Assembly (NCBI GenBank): GCA_016648135.1
Contig: JADDOH010023167.1
Coordinates: forward strand, 62,001-126,000
DNA length: 64,000 nucleotides
Direction: 5' to 3'
From: Agrypnia vestita
Taxonomy: Eukaryota; Arthropoda; Insecta; Trichoptera; Phryganeidae
Under the pieces are notes generated by a model that worked only from the letters and a program-made list of their open reading frames with translations, did not search any database and was not told the DNA's origin. Numbering within the stretch: position 1 is the stretch's first letter; each line of letters begins with the position of its first letter. Below, piece after piece: positions 43,431 through 55,408 of this stretch. The position numbers and the translations under genes were made by a program.

Positions 43431-45530
43431 AATACTATAATGTAAAAAGAGTACCAGTAATGTTTTACCTTGTTATTCATACCGATTGATAAGATAGTTT
43501 AAATTAAATAGATAGTAAGCGTTGTATTGTAAAAACGAACGGTAATTTACAATCGAAAAGTAAATAAAATGGATACAAATTTAATCTAGAAAATGTAGGT
43601 GAATTGTATTCGAATGATCAAAATTAAAAAGACACTCTGATCTATCGAAACTACCATACTATTTTACTTTACTTCTATCAGTTCATTTTGTTTTTTAAAA
43701 AATACCAACAATTTTTTGTACAAAACACAGTAAAGCAATATATTATTACCAGCTGATTTGTGAAAAATATTTAAATTACCCCATCGTGAAGGAAATACTC
43801 GATTTCAATTTTTAAGTGAATTGGTAACCTAACGAAGGCCTGTCCCGTGCCAACAGTGTCAACTGACTCGAGCAAGATTCATCTCCACAATTTGCGCATT
43901 GTGTGCATCGCGGATAGAGCAGTGCCCGGTTGCGCTATTTAAACAATCGCAATATAAATATCGCATCTGAAAATTCTTCGCCGTTCAATTCGAGGTGTTC
44001 GTCGTCCTCTTAAGTGCCTCGCGGAAAACGAGAATCGAATAGAACATTACATAAATATTTACTACTTGAATACGTTGTTTACTTTTAATTTTTTCAATAT
44101 CACTCAATATTTGATATACTCATATTTATATTAAATTGTGACCGAGTTATGACGTCTCTCGCATAATTAAAGGTGCATGCACATTTGCTATAGTTTGACA
44201 AAATGCGCACTTAGTGGAATGGAGATCAGCTTTCGCGAGGTTAAAGTGTCTTTATACTCTCGTCTGCTGGTAGGCGATACTGTGTTAGTCTCAGGTAGGT
44301 AGGTGGTTCACATAATACATCGAAGCGATAAGGTAGAGTACGAATTTTACAGTCAGCCGATCTTACAAATAATACCTATATTTTTTGTAACGTGAAAGAG
44401 TCGATTTGGACGATGAACGATTATGTTTTAGAGATATCATTTTATCTAACGTTGTGGCAATTAGACTGTGCATCGAAATGCATTAACGCTATTAAGCTTT
44501 TTAAAATAAAATACATCTCTATTTCGGCAGAGTTGCTCACTGAACACAGAGATTTTACATTTATTGTAGAGGAACTTTACATTTATTGTACAAAACATGA
44601 ATGTCATTGTGACAAATGTGTAAAGCAAAAGTAACGTCGGCAAGCGTGAAGTCCGTACTCTACCGTGGGTTTGGTTTCGCTCGATTGGCAAGATACCTAT
44701 AATGGGATTGTATGTTCATAATATGCCTCCATCTGCATTGTTATATGAATTAGGATTCATTATTTTACAGATTTGGTATTAATTATTTTTTGTTTTATAT
44801 TAGCCTCATGCCGATTTGGCCCAATGTCGCTTTGTGATACTAGTTAAGGATACCTTTTACCTTTACCCATGTAGGTATGTATTAGAAAACAACTAACAGA
44901 CAGTAATGTTTGTTACACCTTGAAAGGTAATATAGCGCACTAAAGTGTAATACGAATGTAAACATTGTGTTTATCTACTTCTGTAATGTCGTTCATTAAA
45001 ATTTGTATGTACTTACCAAATTTCTTATTGCAATGAAATATTGTTGAAATAAAAACAAACTCTACATTGAAATAAACAGAAGCCTCGAAAATTGTATATT
45101 GTGTTTTAGATAAGTCTATGCCTCCATATGCCTCTTTACAGAATTAAAGATGTTATCATTGAATATAACGTTTCATTCTACTTTTATTATGTCAACCTGT
45201 TTATGTTGGATACTGTTTCGGATTGAGAAGTCATATTACTGACTACCACATTAGATAAAGCTCCTATAAAACATATTTGGTAAGTAGTTATTGGTGAGGA
45301 CTAAAAAAGGAGGACTGAAAAAAAACACTCCAATATATTTTTAGTAGTGAATTTTTTTGAATCCCAAATAACGAATTGGTGCTATAATAGAAATTTAAAT
45401 CACAGAAGAAAACAGAAACCGAAATTATATTTATGTTAAACATCCGAACCGGAGCGGCGTTTTATTTTGTTCCAGTCCGTTCTGAACTCTGTTGTCGATA
45501 ATAGTATTTTTTAATAGAGATGTGCACAAA
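43431..45530. other. Possible UTR or regulatory DNA, then AT-rich DNA
   Basis: 43840-44040 is GC-richer (CGAAGGCCTGTCCCGTGCC, CATCGCGGATAGAGCAGTGC) and holds TATAAATA at about 43954, about 30 bp before TTCGCCGTTCAATTCG; this could be a core promoter on the plus strand, but no gene follows. The open frame 44392-44634 shows no domain. Confidence 0.3.
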
Positions 45531-45532
45531 TA

Positions 45533-46076
45533 TTAGGTGTACCCGTAAGTAATTAATTTAATTTTTATTTTATTTTTAATCGATTAAATCCCCATCGTAT
45601 CTAGGACCATTTGCTATCTTGTTTTGGTTGACTTTTGCCATGTTATTGGTAGACTTTTAAGAAAAATATGCTTTTAGGTGTTTTTAAAGCGTCATTATCA
45701 AACCCTATCGGGCGCCCACTTTGATCGCTATCAGACCAGTCCAAATCACCATCAGAAAATTTTCTAAACCAACATTGGCACTTATTTACTTTCAATAAGC
45801 CTCCATACACATCACAAATTTTATTTGTTGCAACCGTTGCATTAACACCCGATAGAAAATGAAACAGCATGCAATGACGTAAATTTTCTAAGTTAGTTGA
45901 TTGTCTGCCATTTTACAACAGAGTAATAAAAAAAATTAAATTTAATTGTCACAAGTCACAAGATCACGGATTAGAATATTGCGTATAAAACGCATCTTTA
46001 CACGTTCACTTTACTGAGCTTGACTGAAGCAAACATTCCACACCAAAAATAATTGATTACTTATGGGTACACCTAT
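45533..46076 (-). mobile_element. Internally deleted mariner, 544 bp
   Basis: The ends TTAGGTGTACCCGTAAGTAA (left) and, reversed, ATAGGTGTACCCATAAGTAA (right) are flanked by TA (45531-45532, 46077-46078). It belongs to a different mariner lineage from the element at 9244. It keeps only the DNA-binding part of the transposase. Confidence 0.8.
45643..45870 (-). pseudogene. Mariner transposase N-terminal fragment
   Basis: The frame contains NATVATNKICDVYG, CQCWFRKFSDGDLDW and SDSDQSGRPI, matching the helix-turn-helix region of mariner transposases (NA--AA--IC-VYG, then -WF-RF-SG-FDL-D-PRSGRP). No catalytic D residues follow; the rest is deleted. Confidence 0.75.
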
Positions 46077-46164
46077 TATATTTAAAATAGGATTAACTCG
46101 GTGTTCTCCTGGGACGAGGCTCGATTCCTCGACTAGATCACTAGGCGAATAACCAGACCAACAA

Positions 46165-46470
46165 GCGCGTCATTGTTTGCGTTAATCGTGCGACAAGGAA
46201 ATGGAGGTCGGGTGGATGAGGAAAACTCGCTGAAGCGCGCCGGGCGAGCTCGCCGCGCACATGACGCGCCCACCAGACTTAGATTGTTCCTGATTTATTG
46301 CGCGAGCGGCGGCTCCATCACAGAGAGGCAGTCATCATGCGGACCCTCGGCTGCTTAATTATCTACTAATTAAAGCCCCCCGCACTCCCCGCGCAGCGCT
46401 CCACTAGCGCAGCAGCCCGGCATTACGGTTTTTGCAACAAACTCCATTTTGCTGCACCGACTCTGACATG
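46165..46470. promoter_or_regulatory. CpG island, candidate regulatory module
   Basis: GCGCGCCGGGCGAGCTCGCC, a CTTAATTATCTACTAATTAA homeodomain-like stretch, then GCGCAGCGCTCCACTAGCGC. The mix of CpG and TAATTA sites resembles the island at 6113. Confidence 0.4.
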
Positions 46471-47629
46471 GATGGAGCGTTTGTGGAAGATTCGTATTAA
46501 AGCGCAAAATGAGGTACGGTATAAAAATTTAATTCGACGGTTTCACAATTGCCCGCATCGTAATGTTAATTAATAACATCATACTTGGATGTCATTAGTT
46601 ACGATTCCTTCAGTTAATAATAACAGCATTAACTAAATAAGCATATTAAGAAGTATGTATATTCAAGAAGTGTTATTATGCAATACCAGAATCATGTTTA
46701 TGCTGCATCGACTAATGTGTACGCGGTGCAAATTCATTTTTTATCTAATTACCACGCGCTACTGCTCGGTAAAATCATTACGCATTTTATTTCATATTTG
46801 TGATTCAATCAAATTCATCCATAAAAGTGGATCTACGTGACCTGAGAACTATCATCTAATCGTGGTCTTGCAAAACATTTTTTCAAATTATTAAATAATC
46901 TTTTTAAAGAAAATTTAACTGTGTATTCATTGCTGGTGTAAAGTATTGATTTTTCTTTTTGACATTGTAATTTATTTTGCATTGTGTAATAAAAAACAAT
47001 CTTTGATTGCATTATTATTTTTATATAATTACAAAGAGGTATGACTCTTTTTACTCCCTTTCTATTAACTCATAGCGTCTGCAGTTTGTTGTCTGCCGGA
47101 AAAACTTTGGATCGATTTTTAACCCTTTTCCCGTGATCCAATCGAGCTGAAACTTTGCAGACAGACTTTTGACGACGATAAAAATGATTTAACAAATTTT
47201 TGTTTAAAAAAATTTAATAATTATAGTATAATTTTTGATTTTTCGAAATTTTAATGGTTTTTTCAAATTGGAATCCATACAAATGAGTAATGACCCCGAC
47301 ACTTTCAGTAAGCACGAAACCTGATTCAATGAGAAATAACCATATAAAAAAAAAATTGTTTTTATAGGTTAGTTTTTTTCATTTACTGAAAAGGATTCAA
47401 TGGTAAAACAATTTAAATATATATTTCTTGAATGGCATTTTATAAGCTGTTATTGAAGGTGATAATTTATTATTTTAATTCGTAAAATTAAATTTTCAGC
47501 ATTCAGATGCTATTCACACGAACGTATCGATTGTAGGTACACACAGAACAATTATTTAAAGGTTTGATAGCTTCAAAGAGATAAAAGTGAAGCGTGTACC
47601 AAATGTTTTAGTTAATTGTTCTCATTAAG
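46471..47629. other. AT-rich DNA, no gene
   Basis: Nothing recognised. 47050-47310 resembles low-copy sequence with short runs of homology to nothing else in the window. Confidence 0.3.
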
Positions 47630-47970
47630 CAACGACAAACATTCACGATTAGTCGGGCCCAGACTGCGCGGAGAGACACTTTGATTTATCTCCATATCAA
47701 TCACAAACGCGTTTTGAATTGGGTGCAATGGAGCCGCACGACAAATAAAGCGCACTAGAGGTGCCGCCATGTTAAACGGGAGCACTTGTCTCCGGACAAG
47801 TGGAGGATTAACACTTCCACAGCATCCACACGGATACATATGCCAAATAAGATGGACGTTAACTCGATCTTCAGATCTTCGTTGCAAAGTTGCCGCTAAT
47901 ATTCGTATTTCTCAGGGGCGAAAATTATCGTGCAACATTGGTGCGTTCGGACACTGCGTTAGAATAATTT
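47630..47970. promoter_or_regulatory. Moderately GC-rich block
   Basis: CGGGCCCAGACTGCGCGGAG, AGGTGCCGCCATGTTAAACG, and TGTCTCCGGACAAGTGGAGG (a near-palindrome). Overlapping frames on both strands are not protein-like. Possibly a conserved regulatory element. Confidence 0.25.
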
Positions 47971-48371
47971 AATCGCATATAAATAAAAGCTTTAAGTCTA
48001 AGATTGTCTTTTCACGTGATGGGATAGTCTGATCTGAAATTTGATTTAATTTTTTTTTTAATGTTCTCTATCGACCATTGTAAATGATAAAGTTTAGTAT
48101 GTGTGGCAATATGCAAGGTTGATAGGACGTTATTAGAAATAAAACACTTTACCAGTTCTAAGGGACGTACTGTGCTCATCAGCTAAATGAGTGTTGTTAG
48201 TAAAATCAATATAAATTACCTATTCTCTATTCACTTAAGGTTTTTTTTCATCGATGTGAGACCCAGAGTTGAATATAGGACTTCAATTTCACAAGTTCCT
48301 GTTCTTGATTTGCTTTTGCACCAGATGTTGTGTCCAGATATGTTGGAGTCGTTTTTTGGATATTTTTTCGA

Positions 48372-48466
48372 TCCTTAGAGTACGATAATCTGAGTACTCT
48401 ACATGCGGTTAGACCGCCTAATCTACAACTACAAGTGCGTCAGCTCTATATCTTTGACACTTTTGC
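48372..48466 (-). repeat. Second copy of a Penelope-element block
   Basis: Reverse complement of about 3447-3541: CTGAGTACTCTACATGCGGT then TAGACCGCCTAATCTAC and GTGCGTCAGCTCTATATCTT match with few changes. It shows that the block belongs to a mobile family, not to this single locus. Confidence 0.8.
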
Positions 48467-48941
48467 AAAAATACTTATTATAATAAACATCGTGTGTTTT
48501 ATAATTTTACATGAATTCGAAAGGATAAAAAATGTTAAAAAAACCCACTAAACATTTTACGTGATAATTAAAAATTTCAAATTAATTAGGCGCGACACTT
48601 TATGTACAGTGCCGCCTTATTATAATTTTAACATTAGCTATCGTAAATTAGACAACTAGGTACAACTTAAATAAAAAAAATTCTACACAGGTCATAATTT
48701 AGGTATACGAGCCGACACTGTCTGCCTTGTTGCACTCAGTCCGGAGGATCGAGCGCATTTTGTTGCTTCATGAAGTAATGACAGGACAATCCGTAACTGA
48801 ATCTGAAATGCAGAAGACTAATATCGCGTTCGTACGAACGGAGATTACAGATGAGAGGGTTTTCTTGTAGCGGGAAAGTGCATGGTTTATGAAAGTTTGC
48901 TGACAGTTACTGAAAGCATTCTTTAATGGTGTCCACCTTGT

Positions 48942-48969
48942 GATAATGCTGCCTTTGCTTTTATACCCC
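48942..48969. repeat. MITE end (GGGGTATAAAAGC family)
   Basis: GATAATGCTGCCTTTGCTTT followed by TATACCCC is one terminal repeat of the family seen at 23220 and 33065. It is followed by a small CCCCACATA/TATGTGGGG palindrome. No partner end was found within 400 bp. Confidence 0.6.
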
Positions 48970-49269
48970 ACATATTATGTGGGGTTTGGTTGGGCGTGGC
49001 ACATGACTTATGACGTAGTCCCCAAATCAATACATATTCGTAAGTAGGAAATTACTGTTCGATTAACTTCAGTTTATTGGTCAACAAAAGTATATATTGG
49101 TTTAATACTCTGGCTTCTGGTTCTCAGCTTCTACTGTGCCAATGCAAACCAAAGGCGCTATAGATACTAAGAGCTTCCGTTTTGCTAGCTTAGCGCGGTT
49201 TCGTACGATTCTATTAGTTAAAATGGTTCGGTTTATATTTTGAAAGCTCGGGTAGATTGGCAACCGAGG

Positions 49270-49433
49270 GTGGTTTAGCGCTTTGGTTTTATCTATACCG
49301 GGAGTGGGAATTATCCGGGTTAATTCGGCGCGTTCACCGGAATCCAGTTGTACAATCGGCGGCGGCGCAGCGGTGATGCAAATAGGCGCAACAGCGGCCC
49401 GCGGCGGATAAATCTTGTAACGCGGGCGATAAA
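49270..49433. promoter_or_regulatory. GC-rich block next to an open frame
   Basis: GGCGGCGGCGCAGCGGTGAT and GCGGCCCGCGGCGGATAAAT lie just upstream of ATG 49434. The minus strand is open here for 116 codons (49102-49452), but the peptide has no known domain. Confidence 0.3.
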
Positions 49434-49623
49434 ATGCGCAAAAAGAAAACATTCGGAATCCTCGTAGCGCGGTATCGCAGTCAAATTTATTTCCGTCCGG
49501 AGATCACTCCCGACAATTTCAAATACATTGCCGCATCGGATGTAAATATAGAACGCGGTCGGCGAAACAAAAGAATGAACGTGAATCGCTCGAACGCCTT
49601 CGTGGCTTTTTTTCTTCTCGAAG
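49434..49623 (+). CDS. Candidate first coding exon, function unknown
   Basis: An ATG with A at -3 (AAAATGC) opens 63 codons (MRKKKTFGILVARYRSQIYF to the end FVAFFLLEG). The frame runs straight into GAAG/GTAAGT, a consensus splice donor with GT at 49624. GC-rich promoter-like DNA lies immediately upstream. No domain, signal peptide or membrane segment is convincing. The peptide is basic and lacks strong coding signals, so it could be a chance frame in GC-rich DNA. Confidence 0.22.
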
Positions 49624-49629
49624 GTAAGT

Positions 49630-50395
49630 AAAAATAGAGAAAGCTGCGGGACATTTTTTCCCTAGCCCGTTGTCAGATTTTATCTGCGTAGGTACCTACC
49701 CTAATCGGGCCCGGGGCCGATATTGAGACGTCCGACTTTTAGCTTAAATTATAGGCAACCCTGCTGGAGACGTTCCCCGAGCAGGTGGAAGACAATGCAT
49801 TTATTAAGCTTTTTACATAAAAATTCAAAACAGCGCAATATTTATAAACAAGTCGATTTTCACTGTGATAAAATAAAAGCATAAACGCTTAATTAATATA
49901 CATACTTTACTTAATACGTACCAGATATTTCACGTATTAGATAGTAATTTAGTATGTTTGCTTAATTATTTATTTATACTTATAGCTTTTTTAAAGACTG
50001 CGACTTCTAACGCAGTTATGATGGTCGCTTTGCCTTTATAAGAGCAATGTTTGGTTTCTCGAATTGACAGAACAGAAAAAAAAAACGGTTTTATCCCTGT
50101 CTCCAGTGAAAGTTAGTAATAAGGAAAGAAAATGTGCTTTAAATTACGTATTAATTAAAAATGGACTGTAATGGGTCAGCTCCGCACACCCAAGATAGCG
50201 ACACTACTTACCTATTGAAGGTTTAATCAAAAATCATAGAAAATTATGGGAAAAAATTAATCAATTTTTGGTAAACAAAATTAACACATGAGTAGCTTGG
50301 GAAGTTAGTAAACTTATAGAATACTATAGGTATGTATATACAATAGGTATGTTTAGTAAAAAAATTGACGGAGAAATTAAATCAATTAAAAATCA
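49630..50395. other. No gene seen
   Basis: AT-rich apart from CCTAATCGGGCCCGGGGCCG at about 49700-49720. Confidence 0.35.
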
Positions 50396-50399
50396 ATGC

Positions 50400-51830
50400 A
50401 AAATTATTTTTTTAAATGAAAATTCCGCTTTCCGTTCAATAATTTATTGAAAACTTGGATAAAGTCACTGGGTCTCCTCCAGATCAGAATAATTGACAAA
50501 AAAGAGGTAAAAAAATAAATTGGTCAAATAATTCCAAAATTGATAAACCCTTGTATCACAAAGATATTGTACCGAATGATCATAAGATCTCTGTTATAAG
50601 ACCAATCTTGAAAAAAAAAAGTATTTTAAAATTATGTACCTATTGAGAGCAATTTTGTCATGTATTGATAAAATCATTAAAAAATGAATTTTTTATCAGA
50701 TATGTAGTTTCCTTGAAAAAATAAAATTATTAATTCGGTGCAATGGGTTTCAAAAAGGTACAAATACTATCTAAATTTACAGATAAAATAAACAACCATC
50801 TAGATAATAGAGTCTACATAAGTATAATACTCGACAAGTAGAATGTCGATTTCAAAAAAACATTTGGCACTCTAGAACATGATATCCTGTTGACTGCAAT
50901 GGTGAGGTCCACTAAATAATTAGTTAAAAGACTACCTTAATAATATAAATTGAAAATTAAAAATAAAAAACATGTAGGTATAGTGATGCCAAATGTATTA
51001 CTTAAACAAATGTAGGAAAAAAAATTCAAATGATACTTGCATTATAATTGCCGATAAACGCGTAAAAATATTGAAAATCGTTTACAAGAAGACATCGACA
51101 ATATAAAAAAAGGGCTCTTGATAATCGCAATATAAAAATATGTAATACAATTTGCACATATGAAGCAATAGCAAATTGTTAATATGTACAAAAGGACATA
51201 CGTACGAATGCTTTTACTGAAACATCATAAATTATTCATGTCAACTACCTGAAAGGGTGTATACCTACATATATTTAAGGCTGGTAAAAGAGGTAATTTT
51301 ATGTTTCCTATATGGTGTCACCATATAGGAAATATATTTAATAAATTGCGGTAGGTATAAATTTTACTAATTGGAATACTGTGTATCTGTCTTTACTATT
51401 AAATAGTCGAATAGTTAATTAGGTTCCTGTGGTTTAAAAAGCTACGGGTTGACATTAAAAAACTACCTCTATAAAATTACAAGTAAGATTTCTAAAAATA
51501 ATTGCAAAAAAAAGATTCATTGACATAAGTAGAGACGACCTTATACAAGAATTAAGATCACGTAGAATTTTGCCATCAATTTTGTTTTACAACAATAGAC
51601 AAAGTTTTGAATAATAAATATAAAAAGAGAAACAATCTCCATCATGAAACTCGGCAATTGGCAAACCATATATATAAATACATAGGTAAGTAAAAAGAAA
51701 AGTAAATAATTTTTATGGCGAAAGAACAAAAGTTTGCTAAAACAAAAAACTGCTAAACAAACTTCCCAACATGACTGAAATTAGAAAAACAAGAATAAGA
51801 TGAAAAATACTTTTGGGAAAATTAAATATG
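50400..51830 (+). pseudogene. Degraded LINE reverse transcriptase
   Basis: Broken plus-strand frames give GFQKGTNTI (finger region), then VDFKKTFGTLEHDILL, the motif A region (usual F-DL-KAFDTL-H-ILL, here with Asp replaced by Gly). At the 3' side are ARG-rich RFLKIIAKKRFIDISRDDLI and LPNMTEIRKTRI, typical LINE thumb and tail sequence. It is too decayed to place in a clade. The distinct repeat (TTTCCTATATGG, loop, complement) at 51304-51332 lies inside. Confidence 0.6.
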
Positions 51831-52044
51831 TTTAGCGTAACTTAATATGAATAAGTACTTTATCCGTTTGTTATATGAGAGTAGGTACTCGCTAACAAAC
51901 TGTTTTGCAGAATAATGTGTTTACTTGTTATTATGTATATGACTATATTATAAATAAGTTAATGAAATAAATTTAAAAATAACATTTTCCACAAAAAAGG
52001 GATAAATGTACATAAAAAGGTCTACTGCCAATAGGTAGGTACTT
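51831..52044. other. AT-rich spacer
   Basis: No gene; nothing recognised. Confidence 0.3.
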
Positions 52045-52201
52045 GCGGCCCTCGTAGCATGATATTGGCTTCTCACACCGAGAGTTCCGGGTTTGATTCC
52101 CGGTGAGATCACAATAAATCTGCATTTCTTCATGCGTATTTTTGTGATTTGCCCCGCCTCAGTAATTGGGCCTCAAGATCTGATGAAGGGCAAAAAAAAA
52201 T
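52045..52201 (+). mobile_element. tRNA-derived SINE
   Basis: The 5' part has a tRNA-like layout: GCGGCCCTCGTAGCATGATA (A-box region), an arm with TCTCACACCGAGAG, then CCGGGTTTGATTCCCGG (52087-52103), a perfect T-arm with a Pol III B box. A non-tRNA body and an A-run to 52201 follow. There is no intact acceptor stem, so this is a SINE head, not a working tRNA gene. Confidence 0.6.
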
Positions 52202-53342
52202 ACTAGTGCTATTGCTGAATCTACAAGATTTTGGCAAATTTTGTATTCGAAAGTATAAAATATTGACTATTCCTTACCTTCGTTTATTATTTTTTGAATA
52301 TCAATAATTTAAAAAATCCTTTCTTCTGTACCTCTCACGATAAACCATCCCGGCAATATATATTTTTATGATACAACTAGCTGTAACACGTCAAAAATGA
52401 CGCACTTTTGCATGTCGGTTCCTAAAGAATAAGTATGCGAAATTGGGGTAAGAACTGTCAACGGTGTAGATTTGTAATTATTTTTGATATTCGTCTGGAA
52501 AGTCGATATTCCCCTCCCTGCCACCTGACAAGTGCTGGTGAATCGTCCGGAAATGCTGGTGAAACGTCAAAACATCAATGAGCAGAATTGAAATTACCTG
52601 ATGTTATAATGAAAGGTGACTCCGCTTCCAAAAAATAACCTAACGCTTAACCTCTATAAAATAAAAACTCGAAAACAATAAATTATTTTTTTTTTTATCA
52701 AAAAGATTGATTTACAGTTAAAATTTTATCTATGTAGGCCTATAGTATATTTACGGCATCGCGACGGGTGAAACCCTGTCATAACGATAAAGCATTAATG
52801 GTTAACACGTAATCATCACGTATTTACCATGATATGCGAGACTGATTACGAGTGAATTTTTTTCGTTAAACCTTTTAAAGTTAATTCCTACGGGAAAAAT
52901 TCGTTTGATATTAATCCTTCCCTCGAGATTGGATACTTCTGTATGTATAAGTACTTTATAGCCAAACTTGGAAAAAAACGCCATGTCGTTCATTCTTCAA
53001 AGCTTAATTACGAATATACATCCATAATATATCGTCTCGCAAAATTATAAATTATCGCGTTCTGCGTACGGCTTATGTTTCTAAAAGAAATTTATATATG
53101 TAAGAAAAATACCTGATAGGTAAAGTTTGGATCACATAATGAACTTTAGAAGTTAAGAAGTATGCTCAAGATACAAATGTTTTGGGGTACCTACGATATT
53201 TTTTTAATGTGAACGTTTTGATTTCCATAAAAGGAATTTTTGTGACAATTTTACAAAAATAAAATTAGGATTTCTAGCTATAACAAATATGAATCGCGTT
53301 ATGCGAGCCCTTAATATGTTTAAAAGTGGTTTGACGCCAAAT
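52202..53342. other. AT-rich DNA, no gene
   Basis: ACTAGCTGTAACACGTCAAA at 52377 superficially resembles a Helitron end but lacks the hairpin. Nothing else recognised. Confidence 0.35.
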
Positions 53343-53590
53343 TAAGGACGTCGCCTAGTGAGCTTTTTGACGACGTCACCTGAGACGGGTCCAGAATGCG
53401 GATGCGGGACGGGAACAGGGAGCGCGTTTTATTGTTCCCCGGGGTGGCGGGTGTTTACACAGCGCTTCCTACGTAACAAGGATCCTTCATTAGCTCACTT
53501 CACTTATTGGCCGACTGACTTGGGGAAGGATCACGCATGCTCAATACGCAGTTTTCGCAGCCGCTAGTATTAAATAGTTATTAGCTGCAG
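53343..53590. promoter_or_regulatory. GC-rich candidate regulatory module
   Basis: GACGACGTCACCTGAG (CRE-like and an E-box CACCTG at 53377-53382), GGGACGGGAACAGGGAGCG, and TTCCCCGGGGTGGCGGG. No frame with a domain. Confidence 0.35.
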
Positions 53591-53649
53591 GTATAGTAAT
53601 CGCTGAAATATTGTACGGTTCCAAATAGCTGGGTTATTCGATTATTTGT

Positions 53650-53780
53650 GGACTATAAAAGCAAAGGCAGCAATATCCAAAAAAATAATGTTTTGAATGC
53701 AGTCAACGAGGTTTACCAATTTAAAATGTACCTACTGAATTCTAGATTCTATATATCTATGCTTTGCAAAATTATGTTTT
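53650..53780. mobile_element. MITE, GGGGTATAAAAGC family, left part only
   Basis: GACTATAAAAGCAAAGGCAG, then TTTTGAATGCAGTCAACGAG and GAATTCTAGATTCTATATAT match the left half of the copy at 23220. The right end is missing. Confidence 0.7.
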
Positions 53781-54653
53781 TTTAAATTAATAAAGGTATG
53801 TATATATCATATTTTTGGATTAAACAAATTATAATAAAATGTAATTATGTAATATTTGCGAGTTTTTGCAAAAATTCACATTCTTTCATTCAAAATTTCA
53901 GTTGTATGATACCTCGTGGTTGGTACTCTGGGTGAGTATTATAATATATGACAAGAATTGACTATTTTACCGTGCGTTCATAATATGTGGATTTTGTTTA
54001 TTTCATAGAATTTTTATTAATGCATAGTTTTGCTTATACGTGGTACACGTCCCAGTCTACTATAGGTCTAGATTCTCAATTATATCTGGAGAAAAATATA
54101 CGGGTTCATAGTTACTCGACAACATCCGGCAAAATATACGTAATCAATAAACGGTATTAATTTCTAAACGCGTATATTTACCTTTGTACTGACCAATAAT
54201 TTGATAAGCCCGCTACCATGGCAGACATAGTACAAAGTATTATTAGTTTCCTTCTAAGTGCGGTTTGAAAGTGTAAACTATTTTGAATGAGTGTGTTTTT
54301 TTGTTGTTAAGTAATAAATGTCACCAATCCATTAAAGCTCCCAAAGCAGATACAACAAATGGAATGATGGAGCGGAGAGGTTGTTAGAGCGTCGTAAAAC
54401 TAAATTAACTATTTTGGGAAGATCATTCTTCGAAGGGAAATGGCCGGATCTCCAAGCGGGGAAGACAATAATACTATTGTGGTTTTCAAACCGGTGCCGA
54501 CGTGCGAACGGTGATGCCTTTTACTCTACAGTTTGTGTGGTCTAAATTTTAATACTTCGTCGAATAAATTTATAATATTATACATAAATACCTAAAAATT
54601 CTAACAGGCACATTTATAGGGATATCATAATAGTACCTAGAGAACATATTCAG
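53781..54653. other. No gene seen
   Basis: AT-rich with a mixed patch at 54370-54520; nothing recognised. Confidence 0.35.
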
Positions 54654-55408
54654 AGGGAATACCCACCTACGAAGCATGAAAAAACGCAGTTTTTGTAATT
54701 TTTTTAGACAAAACCTACATAAATAATGGTATTGGTAACATTTCTACATGAAAGTACATACTTTAAAAAATATGCTATAGCATTAACAGAAAATTTGTAA
54801 AATCTGTAATCATCAGAATAAAAAAAAACTAAATTGACGCTATAATTAAGTCTTTAACGAAGGGGTTTTTGAAAATGTAGATTTTTGACAAAATGGAGGG
54901 CGTTTGAATTCAATACAGCGATTTTAGGGAAGAATTCGGGTTTATCATGCCAATAAAAAATATTAAAAAGACGGTTGCCGAGATATTTTGGTCACCGATT
55001 TTCAAAACATGGTTTCGAGTAAAACGCGTTTGACAATTGAGCTATGAATAAATCGAAAATTTTTTAAAATTATCGATTCCAGGTCCATAATACAAGTCTT
55101 CAGCCTTGCTTAGAATTCCCATATCATAGAGCACTCTTCACAAACATTATAGAAACAGGTCTAACGTATCTATTATGAAAGAGCCCTGGCGGGGAAAGAG
55201 CAAGACTGGCAGCTACCTGTGTGTTATGCGGCGCCGTGTGACGCGACGCGTAATCAATAAAGACATGCGACTATTATCAGCTATAACTTTGTTATTTTTT
55301 TGAATTTTTGCTTGAAATTTTCACCAGAAATTCTAAGTCCTCAAGCTTTAAGAAAATACAAAAATCTAAAAATCGATATTTTCGAAACGTCTAGGTAGGT
55401 ATTTCCCC
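54654..55408. mobile_element. piggyBac-like element, decayed copy
   Basis: Homologous to 28243-29517 through both ends (GAGGGAATACCCACCTA, and, reversed, GGGGAAATACCTACCTA) and the interior blocks. The TTAA duplication is no longer readable. About 500 bp shorter than the first copy. Confidence 0.65.

Noticed and set aside
44392..44634. 80-codon plus frame with several Cys near its end
   Set aside because: Cys spacing does not fit a known finger, and the overlapping minus frame is equally open.
46105..46140. GGCTCGATTCC-like Pol III B box
   Set aside because: No A box at the right distance and no tRNA fold.
47612..47972. Overlapping opposite-strand frames
   Set aside because: Neither has a domain; the region is only mildly GC-rich.
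52045..52115. Possible tRNA gene
   Set aside because: The T-arm is perfect, but the acceptor stem does not pair and an A-rich SINE tail follows.
52377..52400. Helitron end on the minus strand (ACTAGCTGTAACACG)
   Set aside because: CTAG is present, but the GC-rich terminal hairpin is missing.
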